From positions 9,487,703 through 9,551,702 of the forward strand of contig OZ038480.1 of NCBI GenBank assembly GCA_964036315.1: a stretch of 64,000 nt of DNA, given 5' to 3'. The number at the start of each line of letters is the position of its first letter. The stretch's first letter is position 1. The DNA is from Acanthosepion esculentum (Eukaryota; Mollusca; Cephalopoda; Sepiida; Sepiidae). Below are positions 8,744-20,600 of this stretch, piece by piece. The position numbers and the translations under genes are program-made. A model generated the notes under the pieces. It was given only the letters and a program-made list of their open reading frames with translations, made no database searches and was not told where the DNA came from.

Positions 8744-8900
8744 ATTAAGGAATTAGTGGGTTTTATTCATAATCTGACATTATATTTAGTGAATACATAT
8801 GTTTGTGTAGACATTACTGTTTTTAAATAGTCTACTTGGCATTGTTTTTATAACGAAAATGCTTCTTTTGACAGGGTTCCGTTGTCATCATTTATATATA

Positions 8901-8929
8901 GTAGCAGTAGTAGCAGTAGTAGTAGTAGC
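8901..8929 (+). repeat. (GTA/GCA)n trinucleotide microsatellite
   Basis: Short run alternating GTA and GCA triplets. It lies just below the 3' end (minus sense) of the large LINE and could be its terminal simple repeat. Confidence 0.75.
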
Positions 8930-9016
8930 CATCCGTTTATCTCCCTGATGCTTAAAGTACAATATTAGAAGTGAACTTTTCGCTCCTATAGAATTCCTTC
9001 TGACACGACACCCTCG

Positions 9017-10080
9017 TCATGATAAGCAAAAGAACACGTACTGTTCAGCCTTCGTAAACGGCGGTACCATATTGCTGCAGACGGAACTGGCATCAAGGAC
9101 AAAAGATTTTACGCACAGCATGCGAACCATGATGCCTTCAATAAATTTGCACGACGGGACGACGAGGCCGCAATGAAAGAAAGTGAGACCCAAGGCTCTC
9201 CACCTCCCTATAACAGAGAACACAGTTTGGAAATTTCTTCAAGCCCGCTGAACAAAGTCTTTTGCCGACCCAGAGTCACCAGCCAGGTGAGTGATACCTC
9301 ATCATTATTGAGGCATTTCAACCCGGGCGTCCAAAGCCATATAGAGCAAGCCTCCTGTTTCTTAAGTCCGAGCTCGTCAATCAGATCATCTCGTAAGGAC
9401 CCCCTAACTGACACATGATATAATGCCCTTCGAGACAACGCCTGGACGTTGGAGGGGCCATCCGACACATGGAAGAGAGGTTTCAGAGCAATACGATATT
9501 CACGATAGAAGAAGCACTCACCGCGGGGTAAACGGGGGCTTCCTTAGCGCATGAGAGCACGCTTCTCAGAGATAGAGAGTTTTTCTTCTTCCAGAAGACG
9601 CCCTCCCCATCCGAATCGCGACACATTCGATCTAGAAACATGATGCGAAGCGTGTGTTGACGAATCTCAACGCTAGACATACCCAGACCGCCTTCAGTAG
9701 GGAGGAGGTAACAAATCTCCCGAGGTACCTTTATTGACTTGCCTCCCGACAAGGAAGAGAACAAGAACCTTACTAATTACATTAGTGTAGTATACAGAGA
9801 GTCGGTAAAGGAGAATCGGGTAGAAGTGTGAAACACATACTCTCGCCCTCCCCTTTAAGGAAAGATTCTTCCAGGACCACAGACGAACTCCGACCTCGGC
9901 TTTCTCTTGTACCTCCGACCAATTTATTTCCATCTGGAGATCGGAACCGAACCAGACGCCGAGTATCTTTCGCGCCCGTCCAGAGAAAATGTCCGGGAAG
10001 CGAAACTCCCTTCCACGCACCCAACTGCAAGCCAACAGACTTATCGCAGTTGATCTTGGCCCATGTCACCGTCTTGTGCC
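9017..10080 (-). pseudogene. LINE ORF2 C-terminal part
   Basis: Fragments in alternating frames follow the RT active site: TWAKINCDKSVGLQLGAWKG (about 10065-10005), then ILGVWFGSDLQMEINWSEVQ (about 9960-9900) after a frame change, then KVPREICYLLPTEGGLGMSS (about 9735-9675), and downstream LRDDLIDELGLKKQEACSIW and WTPGLKCLNNDEVSLTWL (about 9400-9280). This is the RT thumb and C-terminal region of a LINE. At least three frameshifts are needed to read it through, so it is inactive. Confidence 0.75.
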
Positions 10081-10081
10081 C

Positions 10082-10900
10082 TTAGATTTCTTTGCTGACT
10101 TCGTGAATGTCGGCTCTGCTCGACACAAGAACCGAAACGTCGTCAGCATAGGCAGAATACCTGGCCGAAATGGTAGCAGCAGGAAGAGAAATTCCGCGTA
10201 GGACCGGATTAGTCTTTAACTTGAGGTGGAAGCAGAGGCGAAAGCAAGCAACATTGACGAATAGAGCGAGCCAATACGAAAGGCACCAATCGTACCACAT
10301 CCACTTCCACCAGCGCACCGGGAGTAGCATGCAGAAGTCAGATCCAGGTGCGAAAGACAGCCTCCAGAAATCGATGGACAACCCTATTGAATGACTTGGA
10401 TTAATCAGCACAGCTTCACTGTCGACTCGTACGATTTTCAAGCGTACCACATGAATGCTGTCCAGAATAGTCCTATCCTTCGCAGCACGTCTGTCCGGAT
10501 CCAATCAGACTAGAGAGGACAGCCTGCAGACGGTTCGCTAAGATCTTGGCTAAAATCTTTAAATCTGTATTTAACATAGTTAAAGGACGAAAGTTAACTA
10601 TGCCATCCCCACCGTTCTTCGGGCTTAGCAACTTGATCCTGGGGAAGCGTTGAGGTATAGACCCCTGCTACAACTAGTTGTTAAAAATCAGCATCAGAAA
10701 AGAAACAAAAACAGGTGACTACCTCAAGTACACTTCGTAAGGTAGACCATCTAATCCCAGAGATTTGTCCCGGCCAACCTGCTTCAACGCTTCCTAGATT
10801 TCCGAATCTGCGATGAGATCCTCAGACACAGAAAATTCGGCCAAAGAGGCATCGAACTGTACAGTGCTCAGACCGGGATCGCTGGTGAACAGATTCTGAA
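10082..10900 (-). pseudogene. LINE ORF2 reverse transcriptase core
   Basis: In minus sense: ALKQVGRDKSLGLDGLPYEV (about 10785-10725; the RT fingers block), a middle part including AAKDRTILDSIHVVR (about 10485-10440), and the catalytic block SARYSAYADDVSVLVSSRAD (about 10170-10110), where YADD keeps both catalytic aspartates. The segment between (about 10440-10200) is scrambled, with an extra-long stretch where the QGCPLSP block is expected. Stops occur before and after. Upstream, 11012-10794 codes a linker containing FSGYFQNLFTSDPGL. Confidence 0.82.
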
Positions 10901-11452
10901 AGTAGCCACTAAAAGCTTCACGCATGCCTGCGTTTGTAGTCCGATTATCCGGCAATGTGACGCACGATATGTCGCTAAGATGCATCCCGAAAATCCTCTG
11001 CTCGCAATTCATCTGCCATATTCGTTACCTCCGAAGACATTTTTTTTAACCTATCCCAAACTACCTGTGCCTGATCTTTCTTGATAAGCAAGGAGGTCAA
11101 CTCTGCCATAGATAAAGCTACGTCACTTTCACGGGATTTAATCGCCCATCAAGGTTTTACTCACATGCCGTTTCCACCGCTAATCTATCTTGATTGAGCC
11201 GACGCCTATATTCAGCAGCAAACGACCTAATTTGGGATTTTAAATTTTCCCACCACATATTCCCAACCACAGCCCCGTCAACTCCCGCTGTAGCATTAAT
11301 AGTAGCTGGTCCCGGAAATCTTTCTCGCCAAATAATGATAAATTCAATTTCCAGTAGCCAATCAGCTTAACCTTAGGCTTATCTAAGTTTACACGAACCT
11401 GGACGAGCCTATGATCCGAGTAAACTATACAATGAAAACTTGGAAACCCTAG

Positions 11453-12100
11453 TTAGCTGGAACGTACCTCTGTATTTGAGCCGCTCCTATTAGTGCAAGT
11501 CCATACTAACTCGCGTGGGTGTTCATTATCGTACTTATCGACAAGATCAAACTTATCGATAAAGTCAAGAAATGGTTTCACGTCCCAGTTGTTAGTACCC
11601 GATATTGGCTCTATACGAGCTATATCGGGGTCAAGGACGACATTCCAATCGCCTGCTGAAACTGCCCGACGTGATGTCGTAAAAAAGGAGCAAGATTCGC
11701 CGAGACAAATCAGGCCGCCCAGAATGGACATTGGGCGCATAAATCCCAATGAGATTAAGAGCCTTAACGTTTATGGTAAGACCCAGCACACAAAGTCTGT
11801 CTCAAGACTTGCTCACCAGCCTGGAGACACCTCTCGAGCATCCATCAAAATATGCTGAATAGAGAGAAAAACCCCTAGACGGAATCCTTTCATAATCGCG
11901 AGTAGAAAACCGGATTTCCTGCACACAACATATATTCACCCCGAGACGCTGAAGGTCACGATAGATCCTCGCTTTGCGAGACTACGAACTCAGTCACCGG
12001 GCATTCACACTAGCCAACTAGAGAGACATTATCTAACACATTAGAGTCGCTCTTCTGCATTGAACATGGCCGGGGTGATGACACCGACAACCTGTCCCCT
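11453..12100 (-). pseudogene. LINE endonuclease (EEP-type) domain
   Basis: Minus-strand translation contains LGVNICCVQEIRFSTRDYER (about 11965-11905), whose QE-R block holds the metal-binding glutamate of the exonuclease-endonuclease-phosphatase fold. After a stop it continues in the 98-residue frame 11749-11453 with AGDWNVVLDPDIARIE and VWTCTNRSGSNTEVRS. GDWN is the usual GDFN/GDWN motif. It belongs to the 8990-13180 LINE. The SDH motif at the end is not visible. Confidence 0.8.
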
Positions 12101-12680
12101 TGATCCTGTACCGGTCTCATTCTTGATGGTGCCATCAAGAGACAGGCCGCCAATGTCCCCGGGATGCGTTAATTTTAAAACCCTATAAAGCGATGGGTGT
12201 ACGTAAACGGGGAGTCGCCCAAAACAATATATTTTTTAATTCTATCTTCTGGTTATTGTTTATATATGCCGCTGGGGGCATTAATTTGAGAGGATTGTTT
12301 GTCGCCTCTATCATGCCACAAATCTGCTGACTACCCGATTGATTGAGATGGTATGGGAGTAGGAGTAGTTGTGGGTGAAGCTCTGGGTGTATGGACAGGG
12401 TTGTATTTGAATGAAAATGGCAGTGGCAACGAAATGTCTTTCAACAATGCTTTTGATTTTGTATGTGTGTTTGACAGAGATTTAGCCAGAGGTGGCTGAG
12501 AAAAAGTTTTCTTGGATGTTGGGGAAGACTGGAGAGAGGATGAGGGGGCCAGCTACCCCAAGAGGCTTATTTTTTTACTCCGCTTGGCTTCAAAATCTGC
12601 CTTTAGCTTGTTGATTAGTTTCAGTTATCTCCCAGCTGGGCTCGTTTAATTGCGTACGAATCTGGGAGTCGCGCTTAGAA

Positions 12681-13156
12681 CTAGTAGAGGATATGGGGCC
12701 CCGTAGGTGTTTTGAGCCCTAGGGGCTTCAATGGAATGAGGCCCTGCTGTTTGATTCTTCCCTCTGCCCCTACCAACGACACGCCATCCCCTTTCTTCCT
12801 TATCCCCATTACCGAAGGCGTCAATTTTGTGGGAAATGTGGGGCAGGGCCCAACCGAGGGTTTATCCACACAGATCCGTGTCGCTAGTAAGGCTATTACA
12901 GGCGCCACAGAACTAACAATATCGGCCGGGGGGTATTTTGGTCGTGTGCGGACGGAAATCAATAAACCTTCTTCTCTAGATAGAAGAAGGAGAGGTGACC
13001 AGTCTCTCCACACGTCCAATAAGTAGCTCTTCTGCCAGTCATGACGGCAGGCATTTCCTGGCAGTAAAAGTCCAAACATTGGGGGACAGAAACGAAGGCT
13101 AAACGATCGATCATGATGTCAAAGTTCCATCTCCCGTTCAGGTCGTCAGAAATCAC
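12681..13156 (-). pseudogene. LINE ORF1 (gag-like) C-terminal part with broken zinc knuckle
   Basis: The frame 13156-12959 ends with YWTCGETGHLSFFYLEK. This has the spacing of a CCHC zinc knuckle (C-x2-C-x4-H-x4-C), but the first and last cysteines have become tyrosine. An overlapping frame (13079-12681) follows without a domain I know. The position directly upstream of the endonuclease part fits the nucleic-acid-binding ORF1 of the same LINE. Confidence 0.65.
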
Positions 13157-13180
13157 ACCTAAAATTAGGCCATACTACAT

Positions 13181-13860
13181 GAAGAATGCATCCAGGTGTT
13201 CTCCTGACAATTGGAGAGGGACCTCCAATACTGCTATAGGGTCCTTCGCCGACCTTCATACTTAGTTCTTCGAATTATGTCCTTGGTTATTAATTATCGA
13301 CTCGCGATCTCGAGGAAATCTTCAGCTATGGGTAGCAGTATGCTACACATGAAAAAACGGTACCTTTCATTATTCTTCGAGGTTTGGGACATGAGTGATG
13401 TAATCACTACGTACGCTTCTCCACCACGAAGACCAACACAATTCACTTTTCAAACATCTTTAATCCTTGGACGTCTTCTAAGAGTCCACCTCTTTTACAA
13501 GATGTATGTAACTCTTTGCTTTTTCCAAGAATTCCGCGATAATTAAGCAACTAGGTGGCGGAGACTTCCAGCATTAGGGCGATTCCCCGGCTATCATCTT
13601 AACTGGCATCTCTATTTCTTTTTCCACGTTCTTTTTTTGCTAGTTTTACTAGTTTCTGTCTTGTTATTTATTTTCTGAGGTTCTATTTTCGGTAATCAGC
13701 TCATTGTTTCCTTTACTTAGAGATTTTAGAGTTGCTTCTACCTGTTCCACTGCTTTATTTTTATCTGGTGGGTCCGTTTTAGACGCAGACAGGAAAAGGT
13801 GCTTTTTCACAGACCGAATATTAATTGAGAAGGAGGAAGTAAAAAACAAAAAAAACACCG
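13181..13860. other. Unassigned sequence, possibly LINE 5' part
   Basis: Lies directly upstream (minus sense) of the zinc-knuckle ORF and may be the rest of ORF1 or the 5' UTR. No motif supports this. Confidence 0.3.
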
Positions 13861-14700
13861 ATAGGTAATACTTAAGAATGCAAAAATAAAAAAGTGGTTT
13901 CCTTCTATAAAATAGAAAAAGTTAAAATAAAAGAAATCAGCACAAACAGGGGTGGGGCGAAAAAATAAATAGAAAGAATACGAACCAGTTTAAACAATAA
14001 AAATCGAATTACCAACCTATATGACGTAATTTTTAATTAAATTTCAAATAAAAAGAGAATTAAAAAAAATTTAATTTAAAATAGAGTGATAAAACTAAGA
14101 GCAATAAGGTTTTAAGAATTAAGCCAAGTTAAATTAGAAAACTGGAAAAACTAAACGTTAACACAAAAATAAGCCGAGGAGGGCAAACTAAAAAATCAAA
14201 GTTTAACTAGAAAAAATAGAAATAAAAATTAACTGCTCAGATACTAAGAAAAACAAAAAATAATTTCGTTTAAAGTTTCCTAATAAACTAAATCAAATAA
14301 GGTAGATAAAAGAAAAACTTAAATGAAAACGCAATGAAACAAGTAGTCTTATAATACTTTACTCAAAATAAAATTAAGATGGCGGTCAAAAGCCGACGAG
14401 AACGCTAAGGAAAGGTCGGACAAGAAGAAAAAATAAGCTGTTCAAAAATCAAAAAACAACACAACTGGATTTTTTAAAAAGTTTCTTAAGTTTTTTTGAA
14501 AACTATTCAATAATAGAATTAAAATAAACTATAAAATAAAAGTAAAAGCAAAATAAATAAAAACAGTAATTTGGTAATACTTCCAACAAAACCAAAAAAA
14601 TATAAATAAAGATGGCGATAGAAAAACTGAAAAAAAAGTGACAAGAAAAAACTCAAATCAAACATACACGAATAAATAAAAGAATGTAAAACAAATTAAA
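13861..14700 (+). other. Extremely A-rich low-complexity block
   Basis: For about 840 bp the plus strand is dominated by A, with short AAAT, AAAAC and GAAA phrases and few C or T runs. It is not a simple tandem repeat. It lies between two minus-strand LINE remnants, so it is not a poly(A) tail of either (that would be T-rich on this strand). No gene is visible. Confidence 0.7.
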
Positions 14701-16400
14701 TTAACTTAACAAATGTCTGTAAGTCGAAAGAAAGTTTGTAATAATTTCCCCAAAAGGTTTCTTTAACATGCTAACTCCGTCCAAAAGCCTTGGTCGGAAA
14801 AGTAGGTCACTACACGCCAACAAACGAGACTCTAGAAAACCATGGCGAAGAACAATATTTATTCTTGTTAAGTACAGAAAATGTGGCACAATGTGCTCAA
14901 AATGGGGGATGGGGAAAAGGACGAACTTCTGTCTTTACATTAAACTTAGCTAGCCACAAACACTGACCCCCCAAAAACACAATACTCCTTTCACCAAAAC
15001 AACGCATTCTTACTTACATTTCTTACTACATCCACCATAATACCTCAGTGTATCAATGAAAGTCCTACATAGTCCCCCATAAGTACAATTCATTGTCTTT
15101 AGGGGGAGGGGAATAAACATGGCGAAGAGCTCATCCGAACAATTATCCTAAACAAATTTACAGAAAAGTCACAGGGAAGCAATTTTACAGCGGTGAGAAA
15201 GTGACTGAAGCCGAGATGCCAGGTCAGGACCAATAATATTGTTGATTTTATCAAGAATCTCTAGATATATAGCTGGAACACAAGACCAAATGCTGCAGTA
15301 ATATCCTTAGCATGGACGAATGGTAGACTTATAGATACGTAAGAGGGATTCAGGACTAAAAACTATCTAGGATGTCATAGTAAACAAACTTTCTTGGTAG
15401 CTTACCCAGCAATGGATTCAATATAATCTTTCCACTTCATGTCAGTCGAGAATGTTAAGTCAAAGAAGCGCAATAAAACACTTTCATAGGGGCTAGTATC
15501 AGCCACAATGACAGGGTCTTTCAAGTGATTAATAGCGAAAAGTCTCATTTTGGAGGCGATAAAATTGATAAGCCATTCCTTGCCCCAGGAAACAACAGAC
15601 TGTACGTTCTTTTTAAATCAGCTGCCAATATGACTGTATCCAAAGGATCGGACTTACTATCGAAACGGGAGTAAATGGTTGTCTCACTAGCATGATAACA
15701 AGTTGACATCAGATCTCCTTGGCGGGGGGGGGGTCATTGATGAAATTTAAGAACAACTTAGGTCGAAGAACAGAGCGCTGGAGGACATCTGCATCAGTAC
15801 AGAAAGATCTGGAAAAGTGGCCGTTAAAGACAAATTTCAATTCGCGATTTGATAAGAAAGACTGAATGAGTTCAAAAATTCGTCCAGATATACTTTTCAC
15901 CTTGTAAAGGATCCTAGTATTCCAAACCCTGCCAAACATTTTAGTCATATCCAATGCAACAGCCCGAGTGACATCAGTCGACATCAGAAGTAACCTAGAG
16001 AAGCGAAATCGATTTTGCTTGTCTAAAAGAAAGCCTTGCGATGTGAGATGGTGAACAAATTCAGAGTTGATTAGGGCGTATAATATTTTGCTAAAAGAAA
16101 GGAGATAGCTAATAGGTAAATAGTTCGAAGGGTCAGACGGTTGGCCTGAGTTCTGAATAACTGAAACTACGGAGGAAAAATTCGAACAAGCAGGAAAGCA
16201 AGACGCAGTGAGGCATTTATTTTACAGTCTAAAGAGAACAGGCGCCAGTTCGAGAGCACATACCTTAAGGACTGTTACAGAGATACAATTAGGTCCACAT
16301 GCTTTGTGAAGATCTAGATAAGAGATGATAGCAGAAACCATGGAAGGGGTTATATGCATATCACTCAGCAGAGACAGTGGAAAGTCAGTCAAGGATACTC
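14700..16400 (-). pseudogene. Jockey-like LINE reverse-transcriptase remnant
   Basis: Minus-strand translation gives LDLHKACGPNCISVTVLKV (about 16320-16265), then the 91-residue frame 15984-15709 with VALDMTKMFGRVWNTRILYK and LFLNFINDPP, then ASETTIYSRFDSKSDPLDTV (about 15690-15630), GKEWLINFIASKMRL (about 15585-15540) and SIWSCVPAIYLEILDKINNI (about 15290-15230). This is the RT order of the jockey clade. The first catalytic aspartate is kept (VALDM), the normally following AFD reads MFG, and the expected YADDTTIYS block reads YHASETTIYS, so the catalytic pair is lost. The C-terminal part fades near 14700. Confidence 0.83.
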
Positions 16401-16770
16401 CAGATATGTCATGGGTAGAGTTTGAAGATAATCTATGGGCAAAACAATCTCTTTATCTGCAGATGTTAACATCTGAAATTGAGCGAAGAGAAAATGAAAC
16501 ATACCCTTACTTAATATAAAATCACAGTCCCCTATAGTCATGGGCGCCAAGGTTGTTAGATGCTATACAGTTCCTCATTCTATCAGCAAACAAACACTTA
16601 GCTCCTTCAAAGTCACGTATAAGGCCGACTAGCAATTGGATGACTTTGGTTTGGTATTTCGATTATTAAGTAAGGTAAATGAGATATATACGATACTAAG
16701 TGCTACTGAAGTACGATAATTTCGTTTCTGTGTTTTATTATAGCTAAATTAGCTATATATGGCATACGAT
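16401..16770. other. Unassigned sequence before the satellite
   Basis: A 64-residue plus frame (16325-16519) lies opposite the LINE and has no domain. Nothing else was recognised. Confidence 0.35.
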
Positions 16771-17480
16771 CCAATCGGAGGGGGGAAGGTTTTGTTTAGC
16801 CATTTCAATTATTGATAAATTGGCTTTATAGCCTGTCGGATTAGGACGACTTTTCTTTAGTCATTTCCATTATTGATAAATTAGCATCAAACACATTTAG
16901 GCCAGTCGGACAATTAAGCCATGTCCATTATTGATAAATAAATTTCAAATAGCATAAGGCCCTATCTGAATATAGCCGTTTTGTTTATCTATTTCTATTA
17001 TTGATAATAAAGCCTCAGACATCATTAGGCCATGTAGGAATAGTGTGATTTGTACATCCATTTCCATAATTGATAAATTATATTCATAAATCATTAGGAT
17101 CAATCGGAATAGCGGGATTTGATGTAGTCATTTATATTATTGATAAATTAGCTTCATACATAATTACGCCCAGTCCGAATAGGGTGACAATCTTTAACCA
17201 AATTATTCTGATTGGGCATCATTATGTATGAAGTTAATTTATCAATATTATAAATGACTACATCAAATGCCCCTATTGTGATTGATCCTAATGATTTATG
17301 AATATAATTTATCACAATACATCATTAAGCCCCGCCGGAATGAGGTGATTTGGCTTATTCATTTCCATTATTAAAAAAATTGTGATATACATCATTAGGA
17401 TCGAACCGGGATACGGAGACTTTGTTTAGCCATTATAATTATTGAAAATTAATTCCAGACATCATTATGAGGATTAACTA
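16771..17480 (+). repeat. Left flank: diverged ~70-bp satellite monomers
   Basis: About nine or ten irregular monomers. They share the core GATTTTGTTTAGCCATTTCC, ATTGATAAATTAGCTTCATA and CATTAGGCC. They are about 3 bp longer than the core monomer because they have ACATCATTAGG where the core has GTATTAGG. Divergence among them is high. One piece, 17202-17313, is inverted. Confidence 0.88.
17071..17313. repeat. Inverted repeat inside the left satellite flank
   Basis: 17071-17182 and 17202-17313 are inverted copies of each other with scattered mismatches and a loop of about 20 nt. For example CATTTATATTATTGATAAAT on the left matches the complement of the stretch at about 17235-17255. This is a local strand switch of a monomer and a half within a direct array. 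Confidence 0.85.
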
Positions 17481-17639
17481 TAGGGTTATTTTCTTCAGTC
17501 ATTTCTATTGTGGATAAATTACCGTCATGTATTAGGTTCTTTCACAATAGGGTGATTTTGCTTAGACATTTCTATTATGGATAAATTACCATCATGTATT
17601 AGGTTCTTTCGCAATAGGGTGATTTTGCTTAGACATTTC

Positions 17640-20600
17640 TATTATGGATAAATTACCATCATGTATAAGTTTGTTTCTCAATAGGGTGATTTCGCTTAGA
17701 CATTTCTATTATGGATACATTATCATCATGTGTTAGGTTCTTTCGCAGTAGGGTGATTTTGCTTAGACATTTCTATTATGGATAAATTACCATCATGTAT
17801 TAGGTTCTTTCGCAATAGGGTGATTTTGCTTAGACATTTCTATTATGGATAAATTAAAATCATGTATTAGGTTCTTTCGCAATAGGGGGATTTTGCTTAG
17901 ACATTTCTATTATGGATAAATTACCATCATGTGTTAGGTTCTTTCGCAATAGAGTGATATTGCTTAGACATTTCTATTATGGATAAATTACCAACATGTG
18001 TTAGGTTCTTTCGCAATAGGGTGATTTTGCTTAGACATTTCTATTATGGATAAATTACCATCATGTATCAGGTTGATTCTCAATAGGGTGATTTCCCTTC
18101 GACATTTCTATTATGGATAAATTATCATCATGTGTTAGGTTCTTTCGCAATAGGGTGATTTTGCTTAGACATTTATATTATGGATAAATTACCATCATGT
18201 ATTATGTTCTTTCGCAATAGGGTGATTTCGCTTAGACATTTCTATTATGGATAAATTAAAATCATGTATTAGGTTCGTTCGCAATAGGGGGATTTTGCTT
18301 AGACATTTCTATCATGGATAAATTACCATCATGTGTTAGGTTCTTTCGCAATAGAGTGATTTTGCTTAGACATTTCTACTATGGATAAATTACCTACATG
18401 TGTTAGGTTCTTTCGCAATAGAGTGATTTTGCTTAGATATTTCTACTATGGATAAATTACCAACATGTGTTAGGTTCTTTCGCAATAGGATGATATTGCT
18501 TAGACATTTCTATTATGGATAAATTACCACCATGTATTAGGTTCATTCGCAATAGGATGATTTTGCTTAGACATTTCTATTATGGATAAATTACCATCAT
18601 GTGTTAGGTTCTTTCGCAATAGGTGGATTTTGCTTAGACATTTCTATCATGGATAAATTACCATCATGTATTAGGTTCTTTCTCAATAGGGTGATTTCGC
18701 TTAGACATTTCTATTTTGGATAAATTATCAACATCTGTTAGGTTCTTTCGCAATAGGGTGATTTTGCTTAGTCATTTCTATTTTGGATAAATTACCATCA
18801 TGTATTAGGTTCTTTCTCAATAGGGTGATTTCGCTTAGACAATTCTATTATGGATAAATTATCATCATGTGTTAGGTTCTTTCGCAATAGGGTGATTTTG
18901 CTTACACAATTCTATTATGGATAAATTACAAACATGTATTAGGTTCTTTCGCAATAGGGTGATTTCGCTTAGACATTTCTATTATGGATAAATTACCATC
19001 AAGTATTACGTTCTTTCTCAATATGGTGATTTCGCTTAGACATTTCTGTTATGGAAAAATTATCAACATGTGTTAGGTTCTTGCGCAATAGGCTGATTTT
19101 CCTTAGACATTTCTATTATGGATAAATTACCATCATGTATTAGGTTCTTTCTCAATAGGGTGATTTCGCTTAGACATTTCTATTATGGATAAATTATCAT
19201 CATGTGTTATGTTCTATCGCAATAGGGTGATTTTGCTTAGACATTTCTATTATGGATAAATTGCCATCATGTATAAGGTTCTTTTTCAATAGGGTGATTT
19301 CGCTTAGACATTTCTATTATGGATAAATAATCATAATGTGATAGGTTCTTTCGCAATAGGGTGATTTTGCATAGACATTTCTATTATGGATAAATTACCA
19401 TCATGAATTAGGTTCTTTCGCATAGGGTGATTTTGCTTAGACATTTCTATTATGGATAAATTACCTTCATGTATTAGGTTCTTTCTCAATAGGGTGATTT
19501 CGCTTAGATATTTCTATTATGGATAAATTATCATCATGTGTTAGGTTCTTTCGCAATAGGGTGATTTTGCTTAGATATTTCTATTATGGATAAATTACCA
19601 TCATGAATAAGGTTCTTTCTCAATAGGGTGATTTCGCTTAGACATTTCTATTATGGATAAATTATCATCATGTGTTAGGTTCTTTCGCAAGAGGGTGAAT
19701 TTGCTTAGAAATTTCTATTATGGATAAATTACCATCATGTATTAGGTTCTTTCTCAAGAGGGTGATTTCGCATAGACATTTCTATTATGGATAAATTAAC
19801 ATCATGTATTAGGTTCTTTCGCAATAGGGGGATTTCGCTTAGACATTTCTATTATGGATAAATTACCATCATGTGTTAGGTTCTTTCGCAATAGGGCGAT
19901 TTTGCTTAGACATTTATACTATGTATAAATTACCAACATGTGTTAGGTTCTTTCGCAATAGGGTGTTGTCGCGTAGACAATTCTCTGATTGATAAATTAC
20001 CATCATGTATTAGGTTTTTTCGCAATTGGGTGATTTCGCTTAGACATTTCTATTATGCATAACTTATCAACATGTGTTATGTTCTTTCGCAATAGGGTGA
20101 TTTGGCTTAGACATTTCTATTATGGAAAAATAACCATCATGTATTAGGTTCTTTTGCAATAGGGTATTTTCCTTAGACATTTCTATTATGGATAAATTAC
20201 CATCATGAATTAGGTTCTTTCTCAATAGGGTGATTTCGCTTAGACATTTCTATTCTGGATAAATTATCATCATGTGTTAGGTTCTTTCGCAATATGGCGA
20301 TTTTGCTTAGACATTTCTACTATGGTTAAATTACCAACATGTGTTAGGTTCTTTCGCAATAGGGTGATGTCGCGTAGACATTTCTCTTATGGATAAATAA
20401 TCATAATGTGTTAGGTTCTTTCGCAATAGGGTGATTTTGCATAGACATTTTTATTATGGATAAATTACCAACATCTATTAGGTTCTTTCGCAATAGGGTG
20501 ATGTCGCGGAGACATTTCTCTTATGGATAAATTACCATCATGTATTAGGTTTTTTCGCAATCGGGTGATTTCGCTTAGACATTTCTATTATGGATAACTT

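Larger units (their letters stand above)
8990..13180 (-). mobile_element. Large degenerate LINE with gag-like, endonuclease and RT parts
   Basis: Read on the minus strand from 13180 to about 8990, the pieces follow the order of a non-LTR retrotransposon: a zinc-knuckle ORF1 end, an apurinic-type endonuclease, a reverse transcriptase and a long C-terminal domain. Stops and frameshifts break every part. The order and spacing are intact, so this is one insertion of at least 4.2 kb decayed in place. I cannot assign a clade with confidence. No clear poly(A) tail or target-site duplication is visible. Confidence 0.85.

Noticed and set aside
9017..10504. Plus-strand frames opposite the large LINE (9173-9418, 9828-10085, 9989-10201, 10170-10394) as genes
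   Set aside because: They are shadows of the minus-strand LINE coding sequence.
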